Positions 4,190 to 5,676 of a stretch of DNA of 5,676 nucleotides are shown here, in pieces. This stretch comes from Candidatus Atribacteria bacterium 1244-E10-H5-B2 (lineage in GTDB: Bacteria > Atribacterota > JS1 > SB-45 > 34-128). A program made the translations under genes and the position numbers. Within the stretch, counting starts at the first letter, position 1, and the number at the start of each line of letters is the position of its first letter. The stretch spans positions 1 to 5,676 of the forward strand of contig NMQN01000757.1 in NCBI GenBank assembly GCA_003575245.1. The letters run 5' to 3'. The notes beneath the pieces are model-generated. The model saw nothing but the letters and a program-made list of their open reading frames with translations. It was not told the DNA's origin and made no database searches.

Positions 4190-4501
4190 ATGCTAATTAA
4201 CAAAGAAAGCGAAAAACATATTCGGAATCTTGCCAGGTGTTTCAATCGGCTTAATAAACCTTTTAAAGATCTCGGATATGTCTTTACTCTTTCGGAACTA
4301 CTAAAGACTGAGGTTCTATCTCAGGCTGAAAAGGATAGTATCTTTTCCGATGTGATGGGCGAAATCTCCCAGCTCTTATCTGAATTGGGAATAGACTATA
4401 AAGATTATCCGGGCGGATATGAAGATTGGGAAACAGTAACCTTATACCAATTTAATTTAGAAAAAGCAAAAAAAGGCGGTGATAAAAATAATGGTTCCTG
4501 A
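4190..4501 (+). CDS. Hypothetical protein, 103 aa
   Basis: ATG 4190 follows a strong ribosome binding site (AAGGAAGTG, 4176-4184). The protein looks soluble and mostly helical: residues 5-25 are a basic helix (SEKHIRNLARCFNRLNKPF), 33-66 a second helical stretch (TLSELLKTEVLSQAEKDSIF, then DVMGEISQLLSEL), and 70-90 an aromatic, acidic segment (DYKDYPGGYEDWETVTLYQF). The Lys/Gly-rich end overlaps the next gene. No enzymatic motif or membrane segment is visible and I do not recognise the family. It is the first gene of a two-gene unit downstream of the candidate origin, so it may serve the element's replication or regulation, but only position suggests that. Confidence 0.8.
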   Translation: MLINKESEKHIRNLARCFNRLNKPFKDLGYVFTLSELLKTEVLSQAEKDSIFSDVMGEISQLLSELGIDYKDYPGGYEDWETVTLYQFNLEKAKKGGDKNNGS

Positions 4502-4673
4502 AAGAATAAAATTCCTGGATCGATTCGATAAATTTTACCAGGTAACGATTAATGCGGTTAAAGAGGATAAGATTAACGAGAGAGATTTTTATATAATTAT
4601 CGGTGCTAAAACTAAGAGTATGGATCGGGAAAGACGAGAAGGATTAATTGAGTTAAATAAAGTGGCCAAATAG
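4491..4673 (+). CDS. Small hypothetical protein, 60 aa
   Basis: The start is ATG 4491. AGGCGGTGAT (4474-4483), one base away from the ideal Shine-Dalgarno sequence, lies seven bases upstream. A GTG at 4479 is in frame but falls inside that site. The gene overlaps the preceding one by 11 bases, which implies coupled translation. The product is charged and soluble: a short helix (IKFLDRFDKFYQVTINAVKE), a hydrophobic strand (FYIIIGAK, residues 33-40), and a charged C-terminal helix (SMDRERREGLIELNKVAK). No known motif is seen. It ends 35 bases before a terminator-like hairpin. Confidence 0.75.
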   Translation: MVPERIKFLDRFDKFYQVTINAVKEDKINERDFYIIIGAKTKSMDRERREGLIELNKVAK

Positions 4674-4708
4674 CCTATGCGGAATAGTAAAAATAAGTGG
4701 GAAAAGGC

Positions 4709-4740
4709 TGGGATTTTAGCGGAAAATGAAATCCCATTTT
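4709..4740 (+). terminator. Probable terminator after the two small genes
   Basis: TGGGATTT (4709-4716) pairs with AAATCCCA (4729-4736) around a 12-base loop, followed by TTTT (4737-4740). The stem is perfect but only half G/C and the T run is short, so termination may be partial. It separates the two small genes from the recombinase gene, which has its own promoter. Confidence 0.55.
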
Positions 4741-4760
4741 GTCGAGTATTTGTCGAGTAT
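4739..4760. repeat. Exact tandem 11-bp repeat upstream of the recombinase
   Basis: TTGTCGAGTAT occurs twice, head to tail, at 4739-4749 and 4750-4760 with no gap. It lies about 190 bases upstream of the recombinase start. Adjacent direct repeats near an integrase gene can be arm-type binding sites for the recombinase or for an excision factor, or part of an attachment site. It could also be a simple replication-slippage duplication. The 180 bases from here to the start codon hold no gene. Confidence 0.6.
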
Positions 4761-4885
4761 CTTTTGAGGCCTGGAGATAATCTGGTAAAATTCTTTATGA
4801 TTTAACACAAGGGTCATTCTGTTAAATTAGAAAAGCTATATAAAATAAGGGTTACAGGATGGTTGAATATATTATAAAGTAATAC

Positions 4886-4914
4886 TTGCTTTTTTATTAT
4901 ACTTATGTTAGAAT
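4886..4914 (+). promoter_or_regulatory. Extended -10 promoter of the recombinase gene
   Basis: TTGCTT (4886-4891) and TAGAAT (4909-4914) are 17 bases apart, and TG at 4906-4907 one base before the hexamer makes an extended -10 element. The predicted start is near 4921, giving a leader of about 31 bases. The leader begins with AGGTATATAA (4920-4929), a 10-mer also present over the -10 box of the HTH gene (1550-1559). Confidence 0.65.
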
Positions 4915-4951
4915 AGGATAGGTATATAAAGTAAATAGAGAGGTGGTTAAA

Positions 4952-5530
4952 TTGAATTTTGTGGAACCTATTCGGAATCCGAATCAGATAGTAAAAATCA
5001 AGGGGAATCTATACCGGAAGAAAAACCCCCGGGACTTTCTTTTATTCGTTTTAGCCATAAATACGGGGCTAAGAATCTCGGATATTCTCTCCCTCCAGGT
5101 AGAGGATGTCAAGGATCATAAAGGGGGTATAAAGGATTCGCTAAATGTCTTGGAGCAGAAGACCAAGAAGCGGAGGACTATACCCCTTAATAAACAAGCC
5201 CAAGAGGCTTTAGGCTATTACTTCAAGAAGACTGGTATATATGACCTCGACAGGTATCTGTTTATAAGTGAAAAGGCAGGAGATAACAAGCCTATCACCA
5301 GGGTCCGGGCCTGGCAGTTAATAAATGGATGGTGTAAAGATGTGGGCCTTGAATGCAAGGTCGGCGGTCATACCCTGAGGAAGACGTTTGCTTATCATCT
5401 CCGCAAGCAGGGAGTCAGTATCGAACGGATATCCGACTTGCTGGGCCATAAATCTATCCGGGTAACTTTCGCTTATATCGGCATAAATGACGACGAACGC
5501 AAGGAAGTTTTAAGTAAATTTGGCCTGTAA
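4952..5530 (+). CDS. Catalytic-domain-only tyrosine recombinase, 192 aa
   Basis: A site-specific recombinase of the tyrosine (phage integrase/Xer) family that cuts and rejoins DNA through a 3'-phosphotyrosine link. The active-site set is complete: Arg41 (NTGLRISDIL), the beta-hairpin Lys (KTKKRR, Lys70 or Lys72), His140 and Arg143 (GGHTLRKTF), His166 (LLGHKS) and Tyr175 (TFAYIGI). The protein begins just before the catalytic domain and lacks the N-terminal core-binding and arm-binding domains of full-length (300-400 aa) integrases. Its N-terminus, NFVEPIR, matches as I recall a known group of small Firmicute and phage recombinases of about 180-190 aa, so this is probably not a truncation. TTG 4952 is chosen as start because AGAGGTGG (4939-4946) lies five bases upstream; the in-frame GTG at 4943 is inside that site. 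It could integrate the element, resolve dimers or invert DNA. Confidence 0.88.
   Translation: MNFVEPIRNPNQIVKIKGNLYRKKNPRDFLLFVLAINTGLRISDILSLQVEDVKDHKGGIKDSLNVLEQKTKKRRTIPLNKQAQEALGYYFKKTGIYDLDRYLFISEKAGDNKPITRVRAWQLINGWCKDVGLECKVGGHTLRKTFAYHLRKQGVSIERISDLLGHKSIRVTFAYIGINDDERKEVLSKFGL
4970..4984. repeat. 15-base dyad at the start of the recombinase gene
   Basis: ATTCGGA-A-TCCGAAT is a perfect 7-bp inverted repeat with a one-base centre, 18 bases into the gene. A one-base loop cannot fold as RNA, so if it is functional it is a DNA-binding site, for example for autoregulation. It may simply reflect codon choice for Ile-Arg-Asn-Pro-Asn. Confidence 0.25.
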
Positions 5531-5590
5531 AGAATTTATAACGTTCAGCGAATTGAGGATAGCTTGGGGCACGGGTTGCTTAAAAGGAAG

Positions 5591-5676
5591 GTGATAATTA
5601 TAAAAGGAAAATTGACTAAAGAGGAAAAAGAATATCTTAGAAGAACTGTAAAATTATTTATTAAATTTAAAGAGAC
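5591..5676 (+). CDS. Start of a small phage-type hypothetical protein (partial)
   Basis: An open frame runs off the window end. Its visible residues, GKLTKEEKEYLRRTVKLFIK, resemble the N-terminus of small phage proteins with an 'LTKEEKEYL' opening that I recall as hypothetical. A strong Shine-Dalgarno-like stretch, AAAAGGAAGGTGAT (5582-5595), precedes it, but no ATG follows. Possible starts are GTG 5591 (inside that site), TTG 5612 (three bases after a second GGA) or a rare ATT/ATA at 5597 or 5600. I give the first canonical in-frame codon inside the site; the true start is unsure. The frame is the same as that of the recombinase and stays open from the recombinase stop codon onward. Confidence 0.55.
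   Translation, partial: MIIIKGKLTKEEKEYLRRTVKLFIKFKE

Noticed and set aside
4479..4490. GTG 4479 as start of the 60-aa protein
   Set aside because: It falls inside the AGGCGGTGAT ribosome binding site that serves ATG 4491.
4943..4951. GTG 4943 as start of the recombinase
   Set aside because: It is part of the AGAGGTGG ribosome binding site. TTG 4952 has proper spacing and gives the N-terminus I recall for this family.
4219..4979. Repeated TTCGGAAT octamers (near 1135, 2166, 4221 and 4971) as a possible dispersed motif
   Set aside because: Three of the four encode Arg-Asn with the same CGG AAT codons in frame, so codon choice explains them.
1..5676. CRISPR array, insertion sequence or toxin-antitoxin pair
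   Set aside because: There are no regularly spaced repeats, no transposase, and no recognisable toxin or antitoxin motifs. The overlapping pair at 4190-4673 has the gene layout of such a pair but neither product shows a known toxin or antitoxin fold by eye.

Overview
The window looks like part of a mobile element, either a prophage or a smaller integrative or satellite element, from an AT-rich Firmicute-like host. The evidence is strong AGGAGG-type ribosome binding sites, consensus sigma-70/SigA-type promoters, AT-rich coding sequence, and an excisionase-like helix-turn-helix protein, a phage-type ATPase and a tyrosine recombinase all on the plus strand. No rRNA, tRNA, CRISPR array or insertion sequence is visible, and I cannot name the species.

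Layout. Positions 1-1163 hold the end of an operon: a truncated gene, a small acidic protein and a coiled-coil protein, tightly spaced or overlapping. Positions 1164-1594 are a gene-free stretch, more GC-rich than its surroundings, holding several perfect inverted repeats. It leads into a near-consensus promoter and a short excisionase-type DNA-binding gene (1595-1804) that ends in a strong hairpin. A PC4-type single-stranded-DNA-binding protein follows (2019-2222). Next is a 507-residue DUF3987-like phage ATPase/helicase (2324-3847), whose ribosome binding site is buried in a perfect 12-bp stem.

Positions 3848-4189 are almost pure A/T. They carry a perfect 24-bp palindrome, a duplicated 23-bp element and many copies of an ATTAATT-type motif, which makes this the best candidate for a replication origin. 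Two overlapping small genes of unknown function follow (4190-4673), then a weak terminator, an exact tandem 11-bp repeat, an extended -10 promoter and a catalytic-domain-only tyrosine recombinase starting at TTG (4952-5530). A further small gene runs off the end.

Working model (inference): the HTH protein regulates the element or its excision. The PC4-like protein and the ATPase act on single-stranded DNA to start replication at the AT-rich region just downstream of the ATPase gene. The small recombinase handles integration or resolution. An excisionase-like gene, a replication ATPase, a 3'-adjacent AT-rich repeat region and an integrase together resemble the replication modules of phage-inducible islands and phage-plasmids, but no structural gene is identified well enough to decide.

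The most unusual material is non-coding: the structured 1164-1531 region, the stem hiding the ATPase ribosome binding site, the dyad over the HTH gene's -10 box, and the palindromic AT-rich block.
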